This document shows, piece after piece, positions 28,498 through 37,834 of a stretch of 64,000 nt of DNA. Each line of letters opens with the position of its first letter. Position 1 is the first letter of the stretch. Location of the stretch: NCBI RefSeq assembly GCF_016756775.1, contig NZ_JAERMU010000024.1, positions 1 to 64,000 of the forward strand. Direction: 5' to 3'. A model generated the notes under the pieces. The model did not search any database. It was not told the DNA's origin and was given only the letters and a program-made list of their open reading frames with translations. The stretch is from Dryocola clanedunensis subsp. sulfonylureivorans. GTDB lineage: Bacteria; Pseudomonadota; Gammaproteobacteria; Enterobacterales; Enterobacteriaceae. Both the position numbers and the translations under genes were made by a program.

Positions 28498-29465
28498 CCG
28501 CCGGGCCGTCCGATGGTTTCCGCCGTGGTCTGGAGGGAGGTAATTAAGAGATCGAGTGCTTCCGACTGTTGAAAACCGGTAATGCATCGCTGACGGAAAG
28601 TTTGTTCATCTTCCCCCTCCATGGCGGCAATAAACGCCTGAGGCAGCACCAGCGCATCCTTGATCAGGTCTGCCAGATCGAATACCAGGCCGCCCCGCCT
28701 CGTTTTACCATGCAGCACCGCCAGTCCCTGAGGGATCCCCGTCACCCAGGTGGCAACCGCAGCCAGGCCATAAGCCAGATAATTACCGTGATCTAAAAAA
28801 CGGTTTGCACAGTCCGTTCCGCCACCTCGTTTGGCACGAGTAAAATCGCCATACTGAACGGCATTACCGGCAAGTTTATAAAGCGTTTTGGTTAACTGCG
28901 CTTCCTGAAGCATCAGTTCATTTTGTGAAGCCGCAGAAGAGACGCCTTTGCGAAATCGATTCAGCGTTTCTAAAAGATGCACAGCATTAATTTGAAATCT
29001 GCTCTCACGCTTCATGCGGCTATTAAGCCAGCTTCCTTCAATTTGTGCGATACGAATAATTTGAAATTGCTTTGCGGCAGCCAGACGTTTTTCTTCATCA
29101 AACCAAAAAGAGACCCAATTCTGCAGATATTGTGTCGGGCGATATTCACTTTGTGGATTTAGCCAGGAAACAGCAATATCCACTTCATTCCCGGCATATA
29201 ATGGTGTGCCCCCACCGCCGCAGAAACCGACCAGAACACCCGCACGAGCGAACTCACGCATTGCAGCCTGAGTTACTGAGGTACCTGTACCCAACATAAC
29301 CACGGTGGTATTCGCGATGGGAATATTCCAGTAAAGCGATTCCTTCCCTTCTTCGGTGACATATTCAACTCGCCCCCCGTTAACCAGCACCCGACAATAT
29401 TGCAAATAGTAAATATTTGCTCTTTTTGAGTGCAAAATTGTTTTGAGGTCTGACGGTGCGAGCAT
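28494..29465 (-). CDS. cas1f: Type I-F integrase Cas1
   Basis: 323-aa spacer integrase. Metal-binding residues expected for Cas1 are present: Glu188 (LQEAQLTKTLYKLAG), His252 (LHGKTRRGG) and Asp263/266 (VFDLADLIKDA). It is the first gene after the array and overlaps cas2-3 by 4 bp, so adaptation genes are co-transcribed. Length is normal for I-F Cas1. With an intact Cas1, Cas2-3 and an IHF-like leader site, the locus looks competent for acquisition. Confidence 0.96.
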   Translation of the reverse strand: MLAPSDLKTILHSKRANIYYLQYCRVLVNGGRVEYVTEEGKESLYWNIPIANTTVVMLGTGTSVTQAAMREFARAGVLVGFCGGGGTPLYAGNEVDIAVSWLNPQSEYRPTQYLQNWVSFWFDEEKRLAAAKQFQIIRIAQIEGSWLNSRMKRESRFQINAVHLLETLNRFRKGVSSAASQNELMLQEAQLTKTLYKLAGNAVQYGDFTRAKRGGGTDCANRFLDHGNYLAYGLAAVATWVTGIPQGLAVLHGKTRRGGLVFDLADLIKDALVLPQAFIAAMEGEDEQTFRQRCITGFQQSEALDLLITSLQTTAETIGRPGG

Positions 29466-29685
29466 AATTTAACTATCCCTGTCAGTTATTTCCGCAAGCA
29501 ATAACAGCATTCGCGAGCGGCGGATTTTTATGAACCACCACTTAATAACTTAACGAATGCAATTACAATTAAAAAATTCCACTCTTTTACCTCAGGTCAA
29601 TAAAAAAGGTGTTCAGGAAAAAATATCAAGGTGCGATACAGATCTAAGGGAATGTGCCGCTCCGCTTATCGAGAGGGTTACTGAT

Positions 29686-30734
29686 GTTTTTGGCTGCCTG
29701 TGCGGCAGTGAACTTTGAACAGCTGCCGCCACAGGCTAACAACCTTTTCTAAGCTGCCTGTACGGCAGTGAACATTAGTTGATACATGGTCCCAGGCATG
29801 GAAATTTTCTAAGCTGCCTGTACGGCAGTGAACAGTGGGCGTCGAAAGAATGGCCACAGTTTAATTTTCTAAGCTGCCTGTACGGCAGTGAACTGTGTGT
29901 CAGGAACTCCCAAAAGCGAGCGTTCTTTCTAAGCTGCCTGTACGGCAGTGAACTTTCCATTCTTGGCGGAGCGAGAAGATTATCGTTTCTAAGCTGCCTG
30001 TACGGCAGTGAACCTTCGCCATTTTTAGCCACAACAAACTCACCGGTTTCTAAGCTGCCTGTACGGCAGTGAACGGAAGCGACTTTCACACCTGTTTTCA
30101 CGGTGATTTCTAAGCTGCCTGTACGGCAGTGAACTCCTGCGTGATGCTCCTGCACAAGCCCCGAGATTTCTAAGCTGCCTGTACGGCAGTGAACTTGTGG
30201 TGTCTGGATTGTCCAACCTGCTTATTTTTCTAAGCTGCCTGTACGGCAGTGAACTTCTCATTAATTCAGACCGCACCGGGCGTCCGTTTCTAAGCTGCCT
30301 GTACGGCAGTGAACTAGCTTGCGATGTGCGTACTTGCGTTCCATCTTTTCTAAGCTGCCTGTACGGCAGTGAACTCTTAATCATTCCCCTCTACGGTGCC
30401 GGCAGCTTTCTAAGCTGCCTGTACGGCAGTGAACTGGAAGCAGCCTGCGTGCCGCTCATGCGCTCATTTCTAAGCTGCCTGTACGGCAGTGAACATGTGG
30501 GCTACTGTTGCTGATTAGGGTCGTCATTTCTAAGCTGCCTGTACGGCAGTGAACCTGCAAAAGGTGAAGTGGCCTGACAAGGTTAATTTCTAAGCTGCCT
30601 GTACGGCAATGAACAAGCCACCGGCTATTAACCAGTGGCTTCTTTTTTTCTAAGCTGCCTGTACGGCAGTGAACCCCGCACGTCACGCGGCGGATATTCC
30701 CTGATTTTTCTAAGCTGCCTGTACGGCAGTGAAC
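29686..30734 (-). CRISPR. Type I-F CRISPR array, 18 repeats / 17 spacers
   Basis: 28-bp repeats with 32-bp spacers (one of 33 bp at 30014-30046). Repeats start at 29686, 29746 and every 60 bp to 29986, then 30047 and every 60 bp to 30707. On the transcribed minus strand the repeat reads GTTCACTGCCGTACAGGCAG followed by CTTAGAAA, the I-F form with a CTGCC/GGCAG hairpin. The leftmost repeat (29686-29713) is degenerate at its outer 7 bases and at one loop base, which marks the trailer end; the leader is therefore on the right. Repeat 30587-30614 has one G-to-A change. No duplicate spacers were seen. Transcription runs leftward toward cas1. Confidence 0.97.
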
Positions 30735-30960
30735 AGGAAAGATAGCGTGATAAGGTATTGATGAGAAGCACTAAAATCGCTTATCCCTCCCCAATCCCTT
30801 TTTTCGCCTCTTTACAAAAAAAACATCAAAAACAATGCATTATGAATGCGCTTAAAAAAAGGGTTTTCAAAAGGGTCCTGCGATTATGCAATTTTTGCAA
30901 CATTGAAAAATATTCTGCGAGCCGCTTTCCTGATCTTCAAAGCGTGAATTGTCGGTGAGT
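30735..30960 (-). promoter_or_regulatory. CRISPR leader with IHF-like site
   Basis: AT-rich leader next to the leader-proximal repeat. On the minus strand ATCAATACCTTA (30751-30762) fits the IHF core ATCAA-N4-TTR and lies 16 bp from the first repeat. IHF bends the leader for polarised integration in type I-E and I-F systems. A- and T-runs follow further out. A 66-codon frame in this stretch is not considered a gene. Confidence 0.75.
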
Positions 30961-30985
30961 AATAAAAGGTTTTATGATGCTCATG

Positions 30986-31020
30986 CACCTGCAAAATCAG
31001 GTGTCAGGATTGGCGTCCTG
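30986..31020 (+). ncRNA. Pair of small hairpins upstream of C4-like RNA
   Basis: CACCTG-CAAAAT-CAGGTG (30986-31003) is followed directly by a second small stem (CAGGA with TCCTG, 31005-31020). With the C4-like element downstream this suggests a structured, phage-derived leader. Confidence 0.4.
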
Positions 31021-31124
31021 TAACTCAAACCGTGACTCTGGTCCATATCTCGTTTCCAGAAGATCACTGCTTTGCCTGACCACTCATGGCTTGATAGGAT
31101 AGACTCCCTTGCCTGAGATGAATA

Positions 31125-31205
31125 ATGGTGGCTCGGGCAGAGGAACCCATAAGGGTTCGCCGGATTGTTTGAGACGGTACGCCAACTCTGCCTGAGCTAC
31201 CACCC
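31125..31205 (+). ncRNA. C4 antisense RNA-like element
   Basis: A long outer stem pairs GCTCGGGCAGAG (31131-31142) with CTCTGCCTGAGC (31186-31197), allowing one G-U-type mismatch. Inside is a second hairpin, GAACCC-ATAA-GGGTTC (31143-31158), and the single-stranded segment CCGGATTGTTTGAGACGG. This layout and sequence resemble the C4 antisense RNA family of P1/P22-type phages and related prophage remnants, recalled from memory and not searched. It lies 54 bp before the orphan gene at 31259. Confidence 0.6.
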
Positions 31206-31258
31206 GTGAAATTGGCGTTTCCGGTGTAGCATTATTCATTCTCAAACAAGGCAATAAT

Positions 31259-31675
31259 ATGACTACCCAAAACGATCTTCACCAGACCGATCTCGACTGT
31301 TTCGATATTATGGAAAGCTGTGAATTACTGACAGGCGTTATGCTGGAAAGTCAGAACCCGACGGAATACCGGGCCGCATGCAAATGCCTGAATATCTGTT
31401 TAAGCTCGCTGGAAAATGCCTTTACCCAGCCGCTTTCGGCATCGCGAATTGCACAGCTGACCAGCGATGAACCTGTAGAAAGAATTAATACACATTTTCA
31501 CCAGCAGTCGGAATTACTGCGTCAGTACTGCCTGGCATTAGCCGAAGTTTTGTTAAACGCCGCTTTGCCACAGCAGACAAATAAAAAACTGACAGGATTA
31601 TTATATGATCTGACCGATTATATGGCGGAAGATCTGCGCGCTCCGCGCTTTGCTCGCGGCCAACAGCTGCACTGA
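31259..31675 (+). CDS. Hypothetical protein, possibly prophage-derived
   Basis: 138 aa, no signal peptide or membrane segment, predicted largely alpha-helical and mildly acidic. AAGG lies 8 bases before the ATG. Five cysteines are scattered in the N-terminal half (CFD, CELL, CKCLNICLSSLE). No domain is recognised. Its position after a C4-like antisense RNA element and beside the CRISPR leader suggests it is a relic of a P1- or P4-like accessory element, where such RNAs control downstream regulatory genes. Function unknown. Confidence 0.65.
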   Translation: MTTQNDLHQTDLDCFDIMESCELLTGVMLESQNPTEYRAACKCLNICLSSLENAFTQPLSASRIAQLTSDEPVERINTHFHQQSELLRQYCLALAEVLLNAALPQQTNKKLTGLLYDLTDYMAEDLRAPRFARGQQLH

Positions 31676-31738
31676 GTAACCCTGGGTCGCTAATTCTGGC
31701 GGAAAGTATTTATTCTCCGCCAGAATATATAAGAATCG

Positions 31739-32677
<939 letters not shown>

Positions 32678-32861
32678 TTATGATCTCAGCTCATAGCTCC
32701 TTTCGCTTTTAACGGTCTAATCGCGGCGGCGGAATGTCGGTAAAGTCTTTGTTCATTCAACGCCGGAACTTGTTTCCTATACTTCAGACTTAACGCACGT
32801 CGCTTCTGCCGCTGTGTTACCCCTGTTAATCCCGGCAGTAAATGCCGAAATGGAGGAAAAA

Positions 32862-33269
32862 ATGGACGAGAAACTCAAAATTATCCACGCTGGCTCGCAG
32901 CCTTCTCAGACCGGCCCGGAAAACTATTTCACCGGTAAAGTCCGCATCGATGCTCCTTTCCACACCACTCCCCCTGCCCGCACCGGCGGTGCTACAGTCA
33001 CCTTTGAACCCGGCGCACGCACGGCCTGGCACACTCACCCACTGGGACAAACGTTAATCGTGACCCAGGGAAGAGGATGGCTGAAAGAGTGGGGTTGCCC
33101 GACCCGCGAAATTAACCAGGGCGATATCGTCTGGATCCCGGAGGGCGTCAAGCACTGGCACGGCGCAACGCCGGACACCGCCATGACCCACATCGCCATC
33201 GCCGAATCGCTCGACGGTAGTCCGGTGGAGTGGATGGAGCAGGTTACCGACGACCATTACACAAAATAA
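32862..33269 (+). CDS. Cupin domain protein
   Basis: 135-aa single-domain cupin. The metal-binding motifs are visible: AWHTHPLGQTLIV (HxH) and the second cupin motif DIVWIPEGVKHWHGA. The ATG at 32862 has GGAGG 6 bases upstream; a longer frame from 32814 is not needed. The sequence resembles the small cupins annotated as carboxymuconolactone-decarboxylase-associated or bacterial hydroxynitrile-lyase-like proteins, but the reaction cannot be predicted. Divergent from a LysR gene that likely regulates it. Confidence 0.85.
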   Translation: MDEKLKIIHAGSQPSQTGPENYFTGKVRIDAPFHTTPPARTGGATVTFEPGARTAWHTHPLGQTLIVTQGRGWLKEWGCPTREINQGDIVWIPEGVKHWHGATPDTAMTHIAIAESLDGSPVEWMEQVTDDHYTK

Positions 33270-33447
33270 TGGCCTGCGGCAGTTTTGCGACCCGCTGCGG
33301 CGGGTTGACTGCTGCAGCCTCATAGCCCTGCTCACTCTTGGCCAAGCCCGTATCGTCAAAAGCGGCTGCTTTAACGTCAAAAGTTTTAACAAAACACCCA
33401 CCCCCGGGTACAATCCGGCAACAAATATCTCTGCGCGAGTAGCCCGG

Positions 33448-33846
33448 TTGCCTTCTCTGTTCTCTTTTTCCCGCTGTAAATGGCCCTCGGCCTTCGCCCT
33501 GCTGGCGATGCTGATGCTGTTTATCGCCCCGGTGATTTCAAAATCACTGGAGCATCAGCGTGCGGGAACGAAACATCAGGGAATGGAACATCATATGATG
33601 ATGGAGATGCCAGCAACGTCCCATCTGCTTCCCGACGTGGGCGCCTCGCTGATGGATGATATCGCCTGCGGCTACTGTCAGCTCCTGCTGCACGTGCCGC
33701 TGATTGTCTGGCTGTTTATCCCTCTGCTCTGGCAGGCCTCGCGGGTCACCCGAGCGCCACCTCCTCCCGTTATCGCCCCTCTTCTGCCCCAGCATGCTGA
33801 CGCCGAAGCCCTTCCCCGCGCCCCTCCTGCTGCACCGCATCGTTAA
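33448..33846 (+). CDS. DUF2946 family protein
   Basis: 132-aa small membrane protein of the DUF2946 type. It has an N-terminal hydrophobic segment (WPSAFALLAMLMLFIAPVIS), a His/Met-rich loop (HQGMEHHMMMEMP), a CGYC motif, a second hydrophobic segment (LLHVPLIVWLFIPLLW), and a Pro-rich tail. The start is a TTG at 33448, chosen because the family N terminus begins just before the first hydrophobic segment; no ATG is available. Such genes commonly sit next to PepSY or TonB-dependent receptor genes linked to copper or iron. Here the PepSY gene follows after 42 bp. Function unknown. Confidence 0.75.
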   Translation: MPSLFSFSRCKWPSAFALLAMLMLFIAPVISKSLEHQRAGTKHQGMEHHMMMEMPATSHLLPDVGASLMDDIACGYCQLLLHVPLIVWLFIPLLWQASRVTRAPPPPVIAPLLPQHADAEALPRAPPAAPHR

Positions 33847-33888
33847 ATCACCTTTCCTTTAACGTTATGGCTATGCCACAGGATAACT

Positions 33889-35268
33889 ATGTCTGTTTCC
33901 CAACCTCAGCTCGCCCCGCGCGGCGCGCTGCTGACGCTTTTGCGTCGCCTGCACTTCTATATCGGCCTGTTTGTCGGCCCGTTTATCTTCGTCGCGGCGC
34001 TTACCGGCACCCTGTATGTGCTGACGCCGCAGATTGAAAACGCGCTTTATCATGACGCTTTACGCACGCACGATAGCGGCCAGAACCAGCCTCTTTCCCG
34101 GCAAATTAACGCTGCGCGGCAATATATCGGCGAAGATGCTCAGCTTTATGCGGTTCGTCCTGCTCCGGGACCTGGCGAGACTACCCGCGTTCAGTTTAGC
34201 GACCCGACGCTGGGCGAGTCGGAATCCCGCGCCATTTTTATCTCCCCTTCCACCTTAGCCGTTACGGGCGATATGACGGTTTACGGCACCAGCGGCGTGC
34301 TGCCGCTGCGGACCTGGATCGATCGGTTTCATCGTGGCTTACTTCTGGGCGATGCGGGCAGGCTGTACAGCGAGCTGGCCGCATCCTGGCTTTGGCTGGC
34401 GGCGCTTGGCGGAATAGCGCTCTGGCTGACCTCTCGTCCGAAAAGAAAGGTAAAAGTGCGGGATACCCCGAAGGCTAAAGCCCGGCGCTGGCACATTGCT
34501 TTGGGCGCGGCGCTATTGCTCGGGCTGCTGTTTTTCTCAGCGACCGGGCTAACCTGGTCGCAGTGGGCGGGCGGCAATATCGACAGGCTGCGCAGCGAGC
34601 TGGGCTGGCTGACGCCGCAGGTTAACACCTCGCTTAAACCTCATGCCGGTATGCAGCACAGCGATCCCCATGCGGAACACCATGGCATGATGCCCGGCAT
34701 GACAATGCCCACAACCGCGGACGAAAGCTGGGATCGCGTACTGCATGCGGGGCGCATGGCGGGCCTGACCTCCGACAAGCTGGAGATCCGCCCGCCGCGC
34801 GCGGCTGATAAAGCCTGGACGGTAACGGAAATAGACAGATCCTGGCCGACTCACGTGGATAGCGTGGCGGTCAATCCGCTGGACTACAGCATCATCGATA
34901 CCGTCCATTTTGCTGATTTCCCGCTCGTTGCCAAACTGACCCGCTGGGGCATCGACGCCCATATGGGCGTGCTGTTCGGGCTGCCGAACCAGCTCCTGCT
35001 GGCCGCCTTCGGCCTTGGGCTATGCGCCATGATTATTCTGGGCTACCGGATGTGGTGGCTGCGCCGCCCGGTCGCCCCGGCGAGTAACCCCGCTCAAACG
35101 GTTAGCCAGGCGTGGCTCGTATTGCCCAGAGCCTGGCGTATCGCCGTGCTGCTCATCGCCATACTGCTGGGTTACGCACTGCCGGTGATGGGCGTTAGCC
35201 TGCTGCTGTTTATGGCAGTGGATATCTGCCGCTGGCGGCGGAAGTCCCTTAGGGCGCAAACCGCTTAG
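33889..35268 (+). CDS. PepSY domain-containing membrane protein
   Basis: 459-aa inner membrane protein of the PepSY_TM family. Four main transmembrane helices are seen: about residues 24-46 (FVAALTGTLYVL), 160-180, 205-225 (ALLLGLLFFSATGLTWSQW) and 365-390, with two more near the C terminus. The periplasmic parts hold PepSY-like segments (TLGESESRAIFISPSTLAVTGDM) and a His/Met-rich loop (HAGMQHSDPHAEHHGMMPGMTM) that could bind metal. Relatives such as PiuB occur with iron-siderophore receptors. Probably co-transcribed with the DUF2946 gene. The metal and exact role are uncertain. Confidence 0.85.
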   Translation: MSVSQPQLAPRGALLTLLRRLHFYIGLFVGPFIFVAALTGTLYVLTPQIENALYHDALRTHDSGQNQPLSRQINAARQYIGEDAQLYAVRPAPGPGETTRVQFSDPTLGESESRAIFISPSTLAVTGDMTVYGTSGVLPLRTWIDRFHRGLLLGDAGRLYSELAASWLWLAALGGIALWLTSRPKRKVKVRDTPKAKARRWHIALGAALLLGLLFFSATGLTWSQWAGGNIDRLRSELGWLTPQVNTSLKPHAGMQHSDPHAEHHGMMPGMTMPTTADESWDRVLHAGRMAGLTSDKLEIRPPRAADKAWTVTEIDRSWPTHVDSVAVNPLDYSIIDTVHFADFPLVAKLTRWGIDAHMGVLFGLPNQLLLAAFGLGLCAMIILGYRMWWLRRPVAPASNPAQTVSQAWLVLPRAWRIAVLLIAILLGYALPVMGVSLLLFMAVDICRWRRKSLRAQTA

Positions 35269-35304
35269 GCCGAAAACTCATCTACGTCATCTGCCGTTCC
35301 CTCC

Positions 35305-35330
35305 GGTGGATGACGCTTCGCTTATCCACC
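35305..35330 (-). repeat. REP-like palindrome, copy 5
   Basis: GGTGGA, core TGACGCTTCGCTTA, TCCACC, 26 bp. It ends 9 bp before the first LldR operator. Confidence 0.7.
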
Positions 35331-35338
35331 CTACGCCC

Positions 35339-35353
35339 ATTGGTCCTACCAAT
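35339..35353. promoter_or_regulatory. LldR operator O1
   Basis: ATTGGTCCTACCAAT, a perfect palindromic half-site pair matching the GntR/LldR operator known upstream of E. coli lldPRD. Confidence 0.85.
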
Positions 35354-35463
35354 CTCTTCAAAAATGTGATCGGCCTGTGGCTAACGGCAAAAACAACAAC
35401 AATGCCGTTGCTAATGATTAACATTGAGTTAACCATAAGCTATTCATAACCGGATTTATCACT

Positions 35464-35478
35464 ATTGGTCCTACCAAT
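35464..35478. promoter_or_regulatory. LldR operator O2
   Basis: An identical ATTGGTCCTACCAAT copy, 125 bp from O1 and 20 bp before the lldR start. In E. coli two such operators flank the promoter and allow looping repression that is relieved by L-lactate. Confidence 0.85.
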
Positions 35479-35497
35479 AAAACGAATGGGCAACCCC

Positions 35498-36286
35498 ATG
35501 AAGGCAATACAGCCTCGCCTGGCCGACCGGCTTGCCGAGCGCGTTAAGGCGCTAATTAGCGAGCGTAATCTCGAAGCAGGAATGAGATTGCCCGCTGAAC
35601 GCCAGCTCGCCGCAGAGATGGGCGCTTCCCGTTCTTCGGTTCGTGAGGCAATCCAGAAGCTTATCAGCGAAGGTATTTTGATAAGCCGCCGGGGCGGCGG
35701 CACTTTTGTGCGTTACGAGGTACAGCCCTGGTCAGAGCAGCGCATTGTCCAGCCGCTGAAAACGTTGATAGAGGACGATCCTGACTATCGTTATGACATT
35801 TTAGAAGCCCGTCACTCGATAGAATCCAGTACCGCCTGGTATGCCGCTATTCGCGCGACGCCCGCCGACAAAGAGAAGCTGATTGCCTGCTTCGACGCGA
35901 CGGTAGCCTTTAAAGAAAGCGACGATCCGGACCTGGCCGCCCAGGCCGACGTGCGTTTTCATCTCGCCATTGCCGAAGCTTCTCACAACATTGTTCTGCT
36001 CCAGACGATGCGTGGTTTCTTCGACCTGCTGCAATCCTCCGTGATGCACAGCCGCCAGCGCATGTATACCGTCCCGGCTATTTTTGCCGGGCTGACAGAA
36101 CAACATAACGAACTGTTGCAGGCGATTCTGGCAGGCGATCCCGAGCGCGCACGCCTGGCCGCCAGGACGCACCTTGGTTTTGTGCACCGCACGATCAAAA
36201 CCCTGCACGAAGACGAAGCCCGGCAGACGCGCATTACCCGCCTGCCGGATGAAGATACCGACGCTACAAGGGAAAAGAACTCATGA
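35498..36286 (+). CDS. lldR: L-lactate-responsive regulator LldR (GntR/FadR)
   Basis: 262-aa GntR-family regulator. N-terminal winged helix-turn-helix ([25 protein letters not shown], then [11 protein letters not shown]), followed by an FCD ligand domain with the long block nearly identical to E. coli LldR ([20 protein letters not shown]). The ATG at 35498 is preferred; another ATG at 35486 is possible and neither has a strong ribosome site. It overlaps lldD by 4 bp. The permease gene lldP, normally first in lldPRD, is absent: the LldR operators lie directly upstream of lldR. Confidence 0.92.
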   Translation: MKAIQPRLADRLAERVKALISERNLEAGMRLPAERQLAAEMGASRSSVREAIQKLISEGILISRRGGGTFVRYEVQPWSEQRIVQPLKTLIEDDPDYRYDILEARHSIESSTAWYAAIRATPADKEKLIACFDATVAFKESDDPDLAAQADVRFHLAIAEASHNIVLLQTMRGFFDLLQSSVMHSRQRMYTVPAIFAGLTEQHNELLQAILAGDPERARLAARTHLGFVHRTIKTLHEDEARQTRITRLPDEDTDATREKNS

Positions 36287-37467
36287 TTATTTCAGCCTCC
36301 TCCGACTACCGCGCTGCAGCTAAACGCATCCTGCCACCGTTCCTGTTCCACTATATCGACGGAGGGGCCTATGCCGAACATACCCTACGCCGCAACGTAG
36401 AAGATCTTGCAGAGGTGGCGCTAAAGCAGCGGGTGCTGAAAAACATGTCGGCGCTGAGTCTGGAAACAAAGCTGTTTAACGAAACGCTTTCCATGCCCGT
36501 GGCGCTGGCCCCGGTTGGGCTGTGCGGCATGTACGCCCGACGCGGTGAGGTGCAGGCGGCAAAGGCCGCCGCGGCGAAAGGCATTCCCTTTACGCTTTCC
36601 ACCGTTTCCGTCTGCCCGATAGAAGAGGTGGCCCCGGCGATTGACCGTCCAATGTGGTTCCAGCTTTACGTTCTGAAAGATCGTGGGTTTATGCGCAACG
36701 CGCTGGAGCGGGCCAAAGCGGCCGGCTGCTCAACGCTGGTCTTTACCGTCGATATGCCAACGCCCGGCGCGCGTTACCGGGATGCGCACTCGGGCATGAG
36801 CGGACAGCATGCGGCGCTGCGCCGCTACTGGCAGGCGGTGACGCATCCGCAGTGGGCGTGGGACGTAGGGGTGAACGGTCGTCCGCACGATCTTGGCAAT
36901 ATCTCCACCTATCTGGGGAAACCTACCGGGCTGGAAGATTATATCGGCTGGCTGGCAAACAACTTTGACCCGTCTATTTCGTGGAGCGACCTGGAGTGGA
37001 TCCGCGAGTTCTGGGACGGCCCGATGATCATCAAGGGTATTCTCGACCCGGAAGATGCAAAAGACGCGGTGCGCTTTGGTGCCGATGGCATCGTGGTGTC
37101 GAACCACGGCGGCCGCCAGCTGGACGGCGTGCTTTCATCCTGCCGCGCCCTGCCCGCCATTGCCGACGCGGTGAAAGGTGACATTGCTATTCTGGCCGAC
37201 AGCGGCATCCGCAACGGGCTGGACGTGGTGCGCATGATTGCGCTGGGCGCAGATACCGTGCTGCTGGGCCGCGCTTATCTTTACGCGCTGGCAACCCACG
37301 GCCAGGCGGGCGTCACCAATCTGCTGAACCTGATTGAGAAAGAGATGAAGGTGGCGATGACGCTGACGGGGGCAAAAACCATCGCGGATATCAGCCCCGA
37401 GCTGCTGGTGCGCGAAGGCCTGAAGGAGATTCTTTCCCCGCAGTCCTCTATGGCGGTTGGGTTTTAG
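36283..37467 (+). CDS. lldD: L-lactate dehydrogenase, quinone-linked (FMN)
   Basis: 394-aa FMN-dependent membrane-associated enzyme that oxidises L-lactate to pyruvate and reduces quinone. Family motifs: [17 protein letters not shown] near the N terminus, [24 protein letters not shown], the long variable loop after [15 protein letters not shown], and the active-site His in [16 protein letters not shown], followed by [14 protein letters not shown] for FMN phosphate. Length is near E. coli LldD (396 aa). It overlaps lldR by 4 bp, giving translational coupling and feedback control by LldR. Confidence 0.96.
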   Translation: MIISASSDYRAAAKRILPPFLFHYIDGGAYAEHTLRRNVEDLAEVALKQRVLKNMSALSLETKLFNETLSMPVALAPVGLCGMYARRGEVQAAKAAAAKGIPFTLSTVSVCPIEEVAPAIDRPMWFQLYVLKDRGFMRNALERAKAAGCSTLVFTVDMPTPGARYRDAHSGMSGQHAALRRYWQAVTHPQWAWDVGVNGRPHDLGNISTYLGKPTGLEDYIGWLANNFDPSISWSDLEWIREFWDGPMIIKGILDPEDAKDAVRFGADGIVVSNHGGRQLDGVLSSCRALPAIADAVKGDIAILADSGIRNGLDVVRMIALGADTVLLGRAYLYALATHGQAGVTNLLNLIEKEMKVAMTLTGAKTIADISPELLVREGLKEILSPQSSMAVGF

Positions 37468-37525
37468 GGTTGCTGAATACTTACTCCTGGCCCGCCGCAA
37501 GGCGGGTTACTGACAACACAAAGGA

Positions 37526-37834
37526 TTAAACATGCCCCGTCAGTTCAGAGAAGTGGATGCCTGCGGCGTGAAAAATTTTTTTGGTGGTGCTGATGGTCGG
37601 ATTGCCGCGTTCAGATAGCGTGCGATAGAGCGTTTCCCGGTTCAGATTGGCTGCCCGGGCAATTTTTGAAATCCCACCGCGCGCTTCGACTAAACGACGA
37701 AGTGCCAGTAGAAACAGCGCTTCGCCATCTTCTTTATCAAGCTCCGCCAGCGCCTCTTTCAGATACTCAACGGCAAAATTGTGGTCGTCACGAAGCATCT
37801 CGATGACAAACTGGTCATGATCGCTAAAGGTCAT
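37526..37834 (-). CDS. HigA-like antitoxin
   Basis: 102-aa probable antitoxin of the addiction-module antidote type, with a C-terminal Xre-like helix-turn-helix (GGISKIARAANLNRETLYRTLSERGNPTISTTKKI). The start MTFSDHDQFVIEML at 37834 has AGGAAGAG upstream and overlaps the toxin frame by 11 bp. The toxin-first order matches HigBA-like modules. The antitoxin is intact, while the toxin next to it appears to have lost its start codon. Confidence 0.85.
   Translation of the reverse strand: MTFSDHDQFVIEMLRDDHNFAVEYLKEALAELDKEDGEALFLLALRRLVEARGGISKIARAANLNRETLYRTLSERGNPTISTTKKIFHAAGIHFSELTGHV

Noticed and set aside
29775-30686. Open frames of 76-126 codons with repeated LPYRQLR or FLSCLYGSE peptides
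   Set aside because: They are translations of the 28-bp CRISPR repeats with 32-bp spacers; a 60-bp period keeps frames open artificially.
30758-30958. 66-codon frame in the CRISPR leader
   Set aside because: Lies in A/T-run leader DNA, no ribosome site, basic low-complexity product.
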